A DNA stretch of 64,000 nucleotides from Butyricicoccus intestinisimiae. Lineage in GTDB: Bacteria > Bacillota > Clostridia > Oscillospirales > Butyricicoccaceae. Below the pieces are notes generated by a model. It was not told the DNA's origin. It did no database searches and was given only the letters and a program-made list of their open reading frames with translations. The stretch is taken from contig NZ_JAHLQI010000001.1 in NCBI RefSeq assembly GCF_018918345.1, forward strand, positions 62,001 through 126,000, read 5' to 3'. Below, piece by piece: positions 31,903 to 38,863 of the stretch. Position 1 is the stretch's first letter, and the number at the start of each line of letters is the position of its first letter. The translations under genes were made by a program, and so were the position numbers.

Positions 31903-32538
31903 ATGGAAATCAAGGAAATGCACGTAAGATGGACTTTTACGGAGGACGCACTGGGCGGACTGCCGGAAAACCGCGACATCTACCGCGAATACATCGCGAG
32001 CAAGGCGCCGGACGCGGAAGGAATCGAGGATGAGGTCGCAAACCTCGGCATCGAGGGCGCGGCAGAGAAGGGTAAGACCGTGTTCCCGAAGCTGCCGGAC
32101 GGTACACCGTTCGTTTACGATTACCAAATCCGCGGATTTTTTAAGTCCGCAGCTGGTGCACTGCGCCGCGTCAAAGGCAGCAAATCGGCAAAGATGTCCG
32201 CGTACAAACGCAAAATCGACTTGCTTGTTTTTATCGAGCAGCGCCGAAACCCGATCGACATGCACGGTATGCTGCTCGACGAGTGCACACGCCCGCTGCG
32301 CGCGTCTACGCCGCAGGGCGAGCGTATATCTATCGCGTGCAGCGACAGCGTTCCGGCAGGCTCTACGGTTGACTTTACCGTGCAGATGCTTGACGGAGAT
32401 TTAGAGCCCTTTGTGCGCGAATGGCTCGACTACGGCAAGTTCAACGGCTACGGACAATGGAGGAATAGCGGCAAGGGACGCTTCCTCTGGGACGAGCTGG
32501 ACAAAGACGGAAACGTGATTGGAGGTAACAATGCTTAA
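31903..32538 (+). CDS. Conserved-looking early phage protein of unknown function (211 aa)
   Basis: GGAGG stands 13 nt before the ATG. The protein is soluble and mixed alpha/beta, with a Gly-rich C-terminal stretch (DYGKFNGYGQWRNSGKGRFLWDEL) and a central KTVFPKLPDGTPFVYDYQIRGFFKSA. No family is recognised. It overlaps ssb by 8 nt and lies in the recombination/replication block, so a DNA-related role is likely but unproven. Confidence 0.7.
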   Translation: MEIKEMHVRWTFTEDALGGLPENRDIYREYIASKAPDAEGIEDEVANLGIEGAAEKGKTVFPKLPDGTPFVYDYQIRGFFKSAAGALRRVKGSKSAKMSAYKRKIDLLVFIEQRRNPIDMHGMLLDECTRPLRASTPQGERISIACSDSVPAGSTVDFTVQMLDGDLEPFVREWLDYGKFNGYGQWRNSGKGRFLWDELDKDGNVIGGNNA

Positions 32539-32989
32539 TAAGTCAATTCTGATGGGTCGCCTGACGCGCGATCCGGAACTCAAGCACACCAACAGTAATC
32601 TGCCGGTCATCCGCTTCTCTATTGCGGTTGACCGGAACAGAACTGGACAAAACGGAGAGCGACAGACGGATTTTATTGACATCGTCGCATGGCGAAAGAC
32701 CGCAGAATTTGTTTCGCAGTGGTTCACCAAAGGGCAGATGATTGTTGTAGTGGGCAGCATCCAGTCCCGCCGCTGGCAGGACAAGAACGGCAACAACCGC
32801 ACATCAATTGAAGTTTTCGCGGATGAGGTGCAGTTCGGGGACAGCAAGAAAACCCGCGAGGGCGGCACGCAGCAGCGGCAGAACAACTATCAGCCGTATG
32901 CCGATCCGGCACCGGCACAGAGCTACAATGTGCCCGCCGCGAACGACTTTTCGGAAATTTCGGACGATGACGGGGAGGTGCCGTTCTGA
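32531..32989 (+). CDS. ssb: Single-stranded DNA-binding protein
   Basis: ATG at 32531, with GGAGGTAAC upstream, gives 152 residues. The OB fold covers about 1-105 (LNKSILMGRLTRDPELKHTNSNLPVIRFSIAVDR, FIDIVAWRKTAEFVSQWFTKGQMIVVVGSIQSRRW). A flexible Gln/Pro-rich linker leads to an acidic tip (DDDGEVPF) like the partner-binding tail of bacterial SSB. It protects single strands made by YqaJ and during replication. Confidence 0.95.
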   Translation: MLNKSILMGRLTRDPELKHTNSNLPVIRFSIAVDRNRTGQNGERQTDFIDIVAWRKTAEFVSQWFTKGQMIVVVGSIQSRRWQDKNGNNRTSIEVFADEVQFGDSKKTREGGTQQRQNNYQPYADPAPAQSYNVPAANDFSEISDDDGEVPF

Positions 32990-33882
32990 TGAGTGAAAGG
33001 CGACTGTACTGGCTCAAGCTCAAGGAAAGTTTTTTCACGGACAAGGCGATGAAAAAGCTGCGCCGCATGGCAGGTGGGGATACATACACTGTGATTTATC
33101 TCAAGATGTTGCTGCTCGGTTTGAAAAACAACGGTCGCATTTACTACGACGGCGTAGAAGATACGTTTCACGAGGAAATCGCGCTGGAGCTGGACGAAGA
33201 GCCGGAAAACGTACAATTCTGTATGCTGTTTCTCGAAAAGAACGGACTGCTTGAAAAAGTTTCGGAAACTGAGGCTTTTTTGACGGAAACGCCGGAATTA
33301 ACTATCTCTGAAGCTGCATCTACCGCGCGCTCTAGGCGCAGTCGAGCAAAGAAAGCGTTGCAATGCAACAGTGCTGCAACAGTAACGCAACAGTGCTGCA
33401 ACAAAAATGCGACGCTAGATATAGAGAAAGATAATAAGAGAAAAGATAATAAGAGAAAAGATACAGATATAGAAGCTTATATAGCTCCGAGCTGTGAAAC
33501 AGCATCGGAACCAGCACCAGCCGAACCTGCTGTATACACACTGCCTTGTATCAAGAACGAGGTCTATCCTATCGTGCAAAGTCAGATTGATAGCTGGGCA
33601 GAGGCGTATCCAAATGTTGACATTGATCTGGCAATCAAGCAAATGGTTGCATGGTTGGACGCGAATCCGAGGAAACGGAAAACACGTGCAGGCGCTCCGC
33701 GGTTTGTGAACATCTGGCTGGGGAGAGAGCAGGATAGCGGCAAAACGCCACGACGTCACGAAAAGGACGGCGGCGGAACAAAGCTGGACGACTGGGAACA
33801 GGACTGGCTGGCAGAGTACAGAGCAATGACAAAGGAACAGGAGGAACAGAATGAACAGAAAGCAGCGGCGGGCGAAGCGTAA
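32989..33882 (+). CDS. Phage replisome organizer / replication initiator
   Basis: The 297-residue protein starts with the replisome-organizer N-terminal domain typical of Firmicute phages (RRLYWLKLKESFFTDKAMKKLRRMAGGDTYTVIYLKMLLLGLKNNGRI). A linker encoded by iteron-like repeats follows (ATVTQQCCNKNAT, KDNKRKDNKRKD), then a C-terminal domain (VQSQIDSWAEAYPNVDIDLAIKQMVAWLDANPRKRK...FVNIWLGR). As in lambda O, the origin is probably inside the gene. No separate helicase loader was recognised next to it. It would recruit host DnaC/DnaB. Confidence 0.82.
   Translation: MSERRLYWLKLKESFFTDKAMKKLRRMAGGDTYTVIYLKMLLLGLKNNGRIYYDGVEDTFHEEIALELDEEPENVQFCMLFLEKNGLLEKVSETEAFLTETPELTISEAASTARSRRSRAKKALQCNSAATVTQQCCNKNATLDIEKDNKRKDNKRKDTDIEAYIAPSCETASEPAPAEPAVYTLPCIKNEVYPIVQSQIDSWAEAYPNVDIDLAIKQMVAWLDANPRKRKTRAGAPRFVNIWLGREQDSGKTPRRHEKDGGGTKLDDWEQDWLAEYRAMTKEQEEQNEQKAAAGEA
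33365..33468 (+). other. Candidate replication origin: iterons plus AT-rich repeats
   Basis: GCAACAGTGCTGCAACA occurs twice (33365-33381 and 33387-33403), 22 nt apart. Directly after it an AT-rich tract with a 15-bp period (GAGAAAAGATAATAA units, about 33424-33468) could be the unwinding element. Both lie within the initiator gene. Confidence 0.5.
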
Positions 33883-34210
33883 GCAGCCGGTCAAGACGAA
33901 TCACAGCATGACGATCCAGCTGGCGAAAGCGCGAGACTTAAAAACTCTCGCGCATCGCGTGGAGAGCGACAGACAGGCGCAGCGGTGCTTATGGCTCGCA
34001 GTCGTGAGCATGAACGATGCGTTCGGCATCGGCAAAGACCGACTGAAAATCTGGGCTCAAAAGCTCAAGGAAAATACAGCGGAATACGCAAGGATGAGCC
34101 GTGAAGTCGATGCAGATTATGCGAACGAGAAGTTGAGACAGCGCGTCTCGCAGGTGTACGGAGAAGAAGTATCGTGCCTGTACGAGGACGAATTGAGAGG
34201 TGGAAAATGA
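33851..34210 (+). CDS. Early phage protein of unknown function (119 aa)
   Basis: The start lies 32 nt inside the end of the initiator gene with GGAGGAACAG upstream. The product is helical with a very basic N-terminus (NRKQRRAKRKQPVK), suggesting nucleic-acid contact. No family recognised. Confidence 0.65.
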   Translation: MNRKQRRAKRKQPVKTNHSMTIQLAKARDLKTLAHRVESDRQAQRCLWLAVVSMNDAFGIGKDRLKIWAQKLKENTAEYARMSREVDADYANEKLRQRVSQVYGEEVSCLYEDELRGGK

Positions 34211-34491
34211 CAAAATCGGAAATTGTTAAGAGGCTACAGACAATACGCGACATAATGCAAAAAGGCGATTTATTTTACGCGGACGCTGAGGTGATGACTG
34301 CAGCAATCGAGGCTATCAACGCACCGGACACCGGCAAGCTGTACACGGCGTTTGACGTTATCAAACTTGTGCAGGCAGCCGTCAGCGACGCAGTTTGCGG
34401 GATGGGCGCGGAAGAGTCGGCTGTGACCGCGTATGAGATTGAGCGCGAGATTATCGCAAAGCTGGTGCAGGAGGACGCGAATGACGATTGA
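34207..34491 (+). CDS. Early phage protein of unknown function (94 aa)
   Basis: ATG at 34207 overlaps the previous stop (ATGA) and has GAGGTGG upstream. The product is acidic and helical (KSEIVKRLQTIRDIMQKGD...VTAYEIEREIIAKLVQED), with no recognised domain. Confidence 0.6.
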   Translation: MTKSEIVKRLQTIRDIMQKGDLFYADAEVMTAAIEAINAPDTGKLYTAFDVIKLVQAAVSDAVCGMGAEESAVTAYEIEREIIAKLVQEDANDD

Positions 34492-35323
34492 GGACAAAGC
34501 AATCTTGCGATTGCAAGAAGCTGCACAGATGTCGCAGCAAATTTACGAAAAGCCGCTGCTGCTTACTTATTCCGGCGGCAAGGATTCTGATTTGACGGTA
34601 AATTTGGCAGTAAAGGCGGGCATTCCGTTTGAGATTGTGCACAGCTTGACAACAGTAGACATGCCGGAGACTGTGTACCACACACGACAGGTTTTTGCAA
34701 AGTTGGAAGAAAAAGGGTTTTCGTGCAAAATCATAAAGCCAACCTACAAAAACGCTCCGGTGACGATGTGGACACTCATACCACAGAAGTCTATGCCGCC
34801 AACGCGCTTTGCGCGATATTGCTGCTCGGTGTTAAAAGAAACAGCCGGTAAAGGCAGATTTATCGCAACAGGAGTTCGGCGTGCGGAAAGCGCAAAACGT
34901 GCGTCAAGAGAGTCTTTTGAGATTATCGGTTCGCGAAAACAGTACAGTGTTTTATTGAGCGACAACGAAGTTTTTATGCAGGACAACACGGAAAAACGCA
35001 CGATGTTTGAGACGTGTCGACCGAAGGCAAAACGAACCGTGAATCCCATCATCGACTGGACAGACGATGATGTATGGGATTATATCGCGGCAGAAAACAT
35101 TAACGTCAATCCCAAGTATCGTGACGGGTACAAACGTGTAGGCTGTGTAGGCTGCCCACTTTCAAGCAAGTGTAACCGAACGCGGGAATTTGAAGAATAC
35201 CCTACTTATAAGAGGGCGTATATCCGAGCGTTTGACAAAATGCTGGACGTGCGAAAAGCAAAAGGCTTGGCTACTGAATGGAAAACTGGCGAAGAAGTTT
35301 TTGAATGGTGGGTAAACAGATAG
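34481..35323 (+). CDS. Phage PAPS-reductase-family protein (PP-loop ATP pyrophosphatase)
   Basis: ATG at 34481 gives 280 residues. The PP-loop LLTYSGGKDSDLTVNLAVKAG is near the N-terminus, followed by RFIATGVRRAESAKR and a C-terminal cysteine cluster (RVGCVGCPLSSKCNR). The fold adenylates or moves sulfur on a substrate. Phage members are common, but their substrates are unknown. Sulfate reduction is unlikely because no partner genes are present; nucleic-acid sulfur chemistry is an open possibility. It overlaps the upstream gene by 11 nt. Confidence 0.82.
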   Translation: MTIEDKAILRLQEAAQMSQQIYEKPLLLTYSGGKDSDLTVNLAVKAGIPFEIVHSLTTVDMPETVYHTRQVFAKLEEKGFSCKIIKPTYKNAPVTMWTLIPQKSMPPTRFARYCCSVLKETAGKGRFIATGVRRAESAKRASRESFEIIGSRKQYSVLLSDNEVFMQDNTEKRTMFETCRPKAKRTVNPIIDWTDDDVWDYIAAENINVNPKYRDGYKRVGCVGCPLSSKCNRTREFEEYPTYKRAYIRAFDKMLDVRKAKGLATEWKTGEEVFEWWVNR

Positions 35324-35337
35324 CAAGAGGATAACAC

Positions 35338-35517
35338 ATGAAAATCGGAGAACAAGTCAACGTGCGCATGGGCGCAACAGGGACATTGCAGCAGGGGACA
35401 ATCGTGTATGTACATCCAGCAGGACGGTACGCAGTGGCAGACGTAGAACTGCCGTATGACGCACATGTCCGAGAGACCGTGTACCCATACGAGAGAGGCA
35501 CCGAGGATGGCGAATAG
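35338..35517 (+). CDS. Small phage protein, beta-rich (59 aa)
   Basis: AAGAGGATAAC precedes the ATG. The product (GEQVNVRMGATGTLQQGTI then YAVADVELPYDAHVRETVYPY) looks like a small beta-barrel. No family assigned; it resembles short SH3-like phage proteins only in outline. Confidence 0.55.
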   Translation: MKIGEQVNVRMGATGTLQQGTIVYVHPAGRYAVADVELPYDAHVRETVYPYERGTEDGE

Positions 35518-35583
35518 TGTTTTTGAAACGTCAGGGATTTTAGATTTGAGAAAGTGATTTTAGATTCTGTACGGGAGGATTGA

Positions 35584-35991
35584 ATGAAAACAACAGAAGC
35601 GATTGGCTACATCGACAAAATAATCTGCGATCAGGAGCGATACGAGGAGTGGGCGCTGGAGGAAAAGAGCGAGGACGAAGAACTGCTGCACGAGATTGAG
35701 TGTGAGCTGGAAGCTCTGCGCATGGCCGTGCAGGCGCTGAAAGAAAAGCCGCGCTGGATTCCGTGCGCAGAGCGCTTACCGGAAATGCACGAGGAAGTCG
35801 ACTACACCGGCAGACAAGAGGAGTCCGACTTTGTGCTGGTTTGTGATGCGAGCGAGTTGCACCCACAGGTGCACGTCGGACGCTGCGTGAAAATCGAGGA
35901 CAGAACGTGGTGGAGGACGAGAGAGTGGAAGGTGCTTGACAAGGTGACGGCATGGATGCCGCTGCCGAAAGCATATGAGGAAGAACGATGA
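35584..35991 (+). CDS. DUF551-containing phage protein
   Basis: The 135-residue protein has a helical acidic N-terminus (about 1-55) and a C-terminal DUF551-like domain (RWIPCAERLPEMHEEV, DFVLVCDASELHPQVHVGRCV, WKVLDKVTAWMPLPKAYEE). The function of the domain is unknown; it is frequent in phage early regions. GGGAGGATTGA precedes the ATG. Confidence 0.75.
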   Translation: MKTTEAIGYIDKIICDQERYEEWALEEKSEDEELLHEIECELEALRMAVQALKEKPRWIPCAERLPEMHEEVDYTGRQEESDFVLVCDASELHPQVHVGRCVKIEDRTWWRTREWKVLDKVTAWMPLPKAYEEER

Positions 35992-36440
35992 ATACTGATG
36001 TGATGTTTTCAAGTAAAACAGATCTGTGGTCAACTCCGCAAAACTTTTTCGACAATCTTAATCAAGAGTTTGATTTCAACCTTGATGTGTGTGCATTGTT
36101 GGAAAATTCAAAATGCGAAAAATTTTATAGCCCAGATATTGACGGTCTGAAACAGGAATGGGGGGGGCGCGTGTGGTGCAACCCACCGTATGGCAGAGGG
36201 ATTGCCGAATGGGTCAAAAAAGGTTTTGAATCCGTACAAGATGGAACTGCTTCTGTCTGCGTTATGCTTTTGCCAGCAAGGACGGACACACGATGGTTTC
36301 ATGAGTATATTTACAAAAAAGCTGAGATTAGATTTGTAAAAGGGCGGCTGAAATTTGGGAATAATAAAAATCCAGCCCCTTTTCCATCAATGGTTGTTGT
36401 GTTTAAGCAAAACAAGGAGGAACGCGGTGAGAAAATTTGA
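35988..36440 (+). CDS. Phage N6-adenine DNA methyltransferase
   Basis: The 150-residue protein belongs to the small phage Dam-like family: SSKTDLWSTPQNFFDNLNQEFDFNLDVCA at the N-terminus and the catalytic NPPY motif in VWCNPPYGRGIAEWVKKG, then SVCVMLLPARTDTRWFHEYI and KGRLKFG. It would methylate adenine in phage DNA, perhaps to avoid host restriction. It overlaps the previous gene by ATGA. The protein is at the short end for the family but the core is whole. Confidence 0.88.
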   Translation: MNTDVMFSSKTDLWSTPQNFFDNLNQEFDFNLDVCALLENSKCEKFYSPDIDGLKQEWGGRVWCNPPYGRGIAEWVKKGFESVQDGTASVCVMLLPARTDTRWFHEYIYKKAEIRFVKGRLKFGNNKNPAPFPSMVVVFKQNKEERGEKI

Positions 36441-36654
36441 AACAGTGGTGGCGTTAACAATCAAAACGCTGGTATATGTGTGCGCGATTGCGGGCGGCGT
36501 AGTGTTTGGGATTGGGATGGCGGACTGCATCACGTTCTCCGAGTTTAGCAATGTTGCTTTGGTGCTCCCGATGAGAATTGCGGTCGGAGTTTTTACCGGA
36601 TGTTGTGCGACGATCATGTGTTTGATTTTTTTAGATGGTCTGCTTGACCTGTGA
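36427..36654 (+). CDS. Small membrane protein (75 aa, two segments)
   Basis: The GTG at 36427 with AAGGAGGA upstream is preferred to the longer frame. Two hydrophobic helices (TLVYVCAIAGGVVFGIGMA and MRIAVGVFTGCCATIMCLIFL) are visible. It overlaps the methyltransferase gene. Function unknown. Confidence 0.6.
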   Translation: MRKFETVVALTIKTLVYVCAIAGGVVFGIGMADCITFSEFSNVALVLPMRIAVGVFTGCCATIMCLIFLDGLLDL

Positions 36655-36666
36655 GAGGAGGAGTGC

Positions 36667-36714
36667 ATGACAAGCTGGCAAAGACAACAAGATATTGACG
36701 ACGAGGAGGATTAA
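36667..36714 (+). CDS. Tiny acidic reading frame (15 aa), doubtful
   Basis: GAGAGGAGG precedes an ATG at 36667 and the frame ends 1 nt before the next start. It encodes TSWQRQQDIDDEED. It may only serve to bring ribosomes to the MazG-like gene. Confidence 0.25.
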   Translation: MTSWQRQQDIDDEED

Positions 36715-36715
36715 C

Positions 36716-37012
36716 ATGATAAAGACAAGACCGAGAGATTACTTAACAGAAGGCGAGCTGCTCTGCCAGCTGGCGGAAGAAAGCGCAGAACTCGCGCAGG
36801 CGGCGCTGAAAGAGCGTCGCGCGTTAGAAGATGATAATCCAACGCCGGTTTCGTACCCTGATGCTCACGCGAATCTGCTGGAAGAGGTCGCGGATGTATA
36901 CGTGAGCTTGGGTGAACTGCTCAGCTTAGCGGATTGGGAGACAGTCGCGCACACCAGAGCGAAAAAAGAAAACCGCTGGATCCGGCGGTTAGAGGAAAGG
37001 GAGAGCAAGTGA
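36716..37012 (+). CDS. MazG-like nucleotide pyrophosphohydrolase
   Basis: ATG at 36716 with GAGGAGG upstream gives 98 residues. The helical MazG pattern is present: LLCQLAEESAELAQAALK (metal-binding Glu residues) and LLEEVADVYVSLGELLSL (ExxD). Phage MazG proteins hydrolyse nucleoside triphosphates, adjusting pools or alarmones. A shortened diverged copy follows directly, overlapping by one base. Confidence 0.8.
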   Translation: MIKTRPRDYLTEGELLCQLAEESAELAQAALKERRALEDDNPTPVSYPDAHANLLEEVADVYVSLGELLSLADWETVAHTRAKKENRWIRRLEERESK

Positions 37013-37224
37013 TGCGCATCATTGACGGCGCGAATCCGACGCCGGTAACACCGGAAGCAGGTTGGAAAAAGCTGCTTGAAGAATCGGCAGACGTGCAGGT
37101 CTGCTTGGGTGAAATCCTGTCCATTGCGGACTGGGAGCGCGTGGCGCACACCCGAGAGGAAAAAACAGCACGCTGGGTGCAGAGACTGGAAGAGAAGGAG
37201 GGCAAATATGAAACGGCCTTGTGA
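37012..37224 (+). CDS. Shortened MazG-like paralog
   Basis: The 70-residue product aligns with the C-terminal two thirds of the preceding gene (NPTPV...LLEESADVQVCLGEILSIADWERVAHTR versus NPTPV...LLEEVADVYVSLGELLSLADWETVAHTR) but lacks the first Glu-rich helix. The start shares one base with the upstream stop (TGATG). The two could form a hetero-oligomer in which this chain supplies half a site, or this is a decaying duplicate. Confidence 0.65.
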   Translation: MRIIDGANPTPVTPEAGWKKLLEESADVQVCLGEILSIADWERVAHTREEKTARWVQRLEEKEGKYETAL

Positions 37225-37405
37225 CACGTGCGGGGCAACCGCGTGTGCAGCTGTTCGCGGCTGTGGCTGGAAGCAGTGTGAAAGATACAAGGCTTGGTTG
37301 CGCGAGTACTGGAAGGCTTTGCCTGATGCTGCACGCAGGCTGGATCACATCAATTGGATGCTTCGACATCTGCGGCTGAAAGAAAGAACGGAGGATGAAC
37401 ATTGA
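37208..37405 (+). CDS. Small cysteine-containing phage protein (65 aa)
   Basis: ATG at 37208 with GAAGGAGGG upstream. Five Cys in the first 30 residues (CDTCGATACAAVRGCGWKQC) suggest a metal-binding fold; a helical basic tail follows. No family assigned. Confidence 0.55.
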   Translation: MKRPCDTCGATACAAVRGCGWKQCERYKAWLREYWKALPDAARRLDHINWMLRHLRLKERTEDEH

Positions 37406-37839
37406 ACTGGGTCAAAGAGGCGGAATCGAAGCTGCGCGATTATGCAGCGAAAGAACAGTCGCTTGAATCTGTGGCAGAGCGTATTGCACAGCTGCAAGCA
37501 GAGATGACTTGCGTGCGGTCGGCAACAACGGATAGCACAGCGGTACACGGCGGCGGAAATTGCCGCGAGGACGCGCTGCTGAACAACATTTCTGAACGAA
37601 CAGAGCTGGAACGAGCAAAACAAAAAACGGCAGAATGGGTAGAGTGGGTAAATAAAGCCCTCAGAGCCTTGACAGACACCGACAGGCATCTGCTTGACGT
37701 GTTTTACATCAACAGGCACAAAGGATATGTAGAGCGGCTCTGTGAGGAAATGAACATTGAGAAGTCGCAGGTGTACAATCGAAAGAATGCTGCACTGCGG
37801 AAATTTACAATTTCACTGTACGGCGTTACCGAGACATAA
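37402..37839 (+). CDS. Late-gene regulator, ArpU/sigma-70 region-4-like
   Basis: The 145-residue protein starts at TTG with GGAGGATGAACA upstream. The N-terminal half is coiled-coil-like; the C-terminal part carries a helix-turn-helix (LTDTDRHLLDVFYINRHKGYVERLCEEMNIEKSQVYNRKNAALRKF) like sigma region 4 and the ArpU/RinA group that switches on phage late genes. Its place at the end of the early genes, before the packaging genes, fits. Confidence 0.75.
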   Translation: MNWVKEAESKLRDYAAKEQSLESVAERIAQLQAEMTCVRSATTDSTAVHGGGNCREDALLNNISERTELERAKQKTAEWVEWVNKALRALTDTDRHLLDVFYINRHKGYVERLCEEMNIEKSQVYNRKNAALRKFTISLYGVTET

Positions 37840-38030
37840 CGCAAAGTTGGAAAAAAACTGGGCGATTTTCGAAAAAGCATCTGCTATACTGGTAGTGTCC
37901 AAAAGGTGAACGAAGCAGCGGGCTGGGAATCTGCTGCTTGCACCGCAAACGCATTGGTTCCTTTTTTCTCCAATATAAAACAACACATACTTTGCTTGTT
38001 TCCCTGACAGCCGGGAAAGACCGGCAATAC
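37840..38030 (+). other. Non-coding leader between the late regulator and tRNA-Thr
   Basis: No gene is seen. A TATACT box at about 37893 and small hairpins (GCAGC/GCTGC around 37914-37938 and GCCGG/CCGGC around 38010-38025) suggest a promoter and processed leader for the tRNA, but no -35 is convincing. Confidence 0.35.
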
Positions 38031-38106
38031 GCTGCTGTAGCTTCAGTGGTAGAGCAGCCGACTTGTAATCGGCAGGGCGTTGGTTCAAATCCAACCTGCA
38101 GCTCCA
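38031..38106 (+). tRNA. Phage-encoded tRNA-Thr (anticodon TGT)
   Basis: The cloverleaf is complete: acceptor GCTGCTG/CTGCAGC with one T-T mismatch, D-arm GCTT/GAGC, anticodon stem GCCGA/TCGGC with loop CTTGTAA (anticodon TGT), T-arm GTTGG-TTCAAAT-CCAAC, and encoded CCA. It lies between the late regulator and the packaging genes, well inside the prophage. Confidence 0.93.
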
Positions 38107-38177
38107 ATGACATTTTTGTCATGGCATATTAAATCTCCTTTCAGCGGGCCGCTCCAATCGGGGCGGCTTTGCTGTAC

Positions 38178-38208
38178 AAAAAAGACCGCCGGCATGAACC
38201 GGCGGCTT
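38178..38208 (-). terminator. Terminator of the minus-strand accessory genes
   Basis: On the minus strand CCGCCGG-TTCATG-CCGGCGG is followed by six T (complement of 38178-38183). Confidence 0.8.
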
Positions 38209-38216
38209 GCAATCAA

Positions 38217-38396
38217 TTACTGATTGTCTTCAATATACTGGTTGATAAACTTCTTGATTTCAGTAGTAGCTTTCGTTCCGTTCTTCTCACAAGCGGCGCG
38301 GAAAGCTTCTAATACGTCCGGCTTGAGATCAAGCGGAAAACGAACGTAATTCTTGCGGAGATTCTTCATTTGAGACTGATATTTACTTTCTGACAT
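38217..38396 (-). CDS. Ribbon-helix-helix DNA-binding protein (59 aa)
   Basis: The short product has the Arc/CopG-type pattern: a strand (RKNYVRFPLDLKP) and two helices (VLEAFRAACEKNGTKATTEIKKFINQYI). Such proteins are dimeric repressors, often antitoxin or plasmid/phage regulators. A GAAAGGAAC site precedes the ATG. It is last in the minus-strand cluster, so it would be made in the lysogen. Confidence 0.75.
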   Translation of the reverse strand: MSESKYQSQMKNLRKNYVRFPLDLKPDVLEAFRAACEKNGTKATTEIKKFINQYIEDNQ

Positions 38397-38417
38397 GTTG
38401 ATGTTCCTTTCTTTCGG

Positions 38418-38522
38418 TCAGATTCCGCCGTGCACAAGCAGATAAATCAATGCGCACAAGAAAGCGAATAATCCGATGCAAATAGCGACATGGAAAATAA
38501 GTCTGAAAAATTGATTTTTCAT
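38418..38522 (-). CDS. Membrane microprotein (34 aa), doubtful
   Basis: The frame encodes one hydrophobic helix (LIFHVAICIGLFAFLCALIYLLVHG) between Lys/Arg and a short tail. The ribosome site is poor, so translation is uncertain. Confidence 0.35.
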   Translation of the reverse strand: MKNQFFRLIFHVAICIGLFAFLCALIYLLVHGGI

Positions 38523-38523
38523 C

Positions 38524-38553
38524 TTGAATTGAAAGAGCACTTTATGCTATGAT
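38524..38553 (+). promoter_or_regulatory. Convergent promoter facing the toxin-like gene
   Basis: TTGAAT (38524-38529), 18-nt spacer, TATGAT (38548-38553). A transcript from here would start near 38560 and run antisense through the microprotein gene at 38587-38709. Confidence 0.5.
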
Positions 38554-38586
38554 TCTTATGAGGGTGGGGGCTAAGCCCCCACGGTC

Positions 38587-38709
38587 TCAATAGAACAGCT
38601 TTATCAGAATCAGTATCCAGCCGACAACTGATATAAGCTGTATGAGGAGTTTTTCAAGCTGTTTCAGCAGTTCGATGAGCTCCTCTATTTTGTTTCCCAG
38701 CTCTTTCAC
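38587..38709 (-). CDS. Type I toxin-like hydrophobic peptide (40 aa)
   Basis: A GTG start is preceded by AAGGAGGTG, the best ribosome site of the region. The peptide has an amphipathic Leu-rich helix (KELGNKIEELIELLKQLEKLL) and a C-terminal membrane segment (IQLISVVGWILILIKLFY). Size and layout resemble membrane toxins such as TxpA/BsrG, although the charged half is N-terminal here. It has a consensus promoter and lies opposite a convergent promoter. It could also be a phage membrane regulator; no homology is claimed. Confidence 0.55.
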   Translation of the reverse strand: MKELGNKIEELIELLKQLEKLLIQLISVVGWILILIKLFY

Positions 38710-38734
38710 TTGTTCACCTCCTTTCTATGTTCTT

Positions 38735-38763
38735 ATCATAACATACGGACGTATAAATGTCAA
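38735..38763 (-). promoter_or_regulatory. Strong promoter of the toxin-like gene
   Basis: On the minus strand TTGACA (complement of 38758-38763) and TATGAT (complement of 38735-38740) are 17 nt apart, close to the sigma-A consensus and not overlapped by a GTCTAG operator, so it should be active in the prophage state. Confidence 0.75.
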
Positions 38764-38863
38764 GCATTCCACAGTAAAAAATTCAAAAATATTCAAATTA
38801 TTCCAACCGTCTGCGGATTTCGTGGGCGGTTTTGTTATGCTATGAAAAAGGAAGGTGGTGACG

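Larger units (their letters stand above)
38560..38836 (+). ncRNA. Candidate antisense RNA of a type I toxin-antitoxin pair
   Basis: Predicted from the plus-strand promoter at 38524-38553 to a terminator at 38807-38836 (CCGTCTGCG paired with CGTGGGCGG, then TTTTGTT). It would be complementary to the whole toxin-like mRNA, including its ribosome site. A 9-bp palindrome around GGGGGCTAAGCCCCC (38564-38582) would form its 5' hairpin. Not proven. Confidence 0.35.

Noticed and set aside
31410-31979. Minus-strand Ser/Leu/Cys-rich frame over the repeat block
   Set aside because: Low complexity follows from the purine-rich plus strand; no ribosome site and against the direction of early genes. Treated as non-coding repeat.
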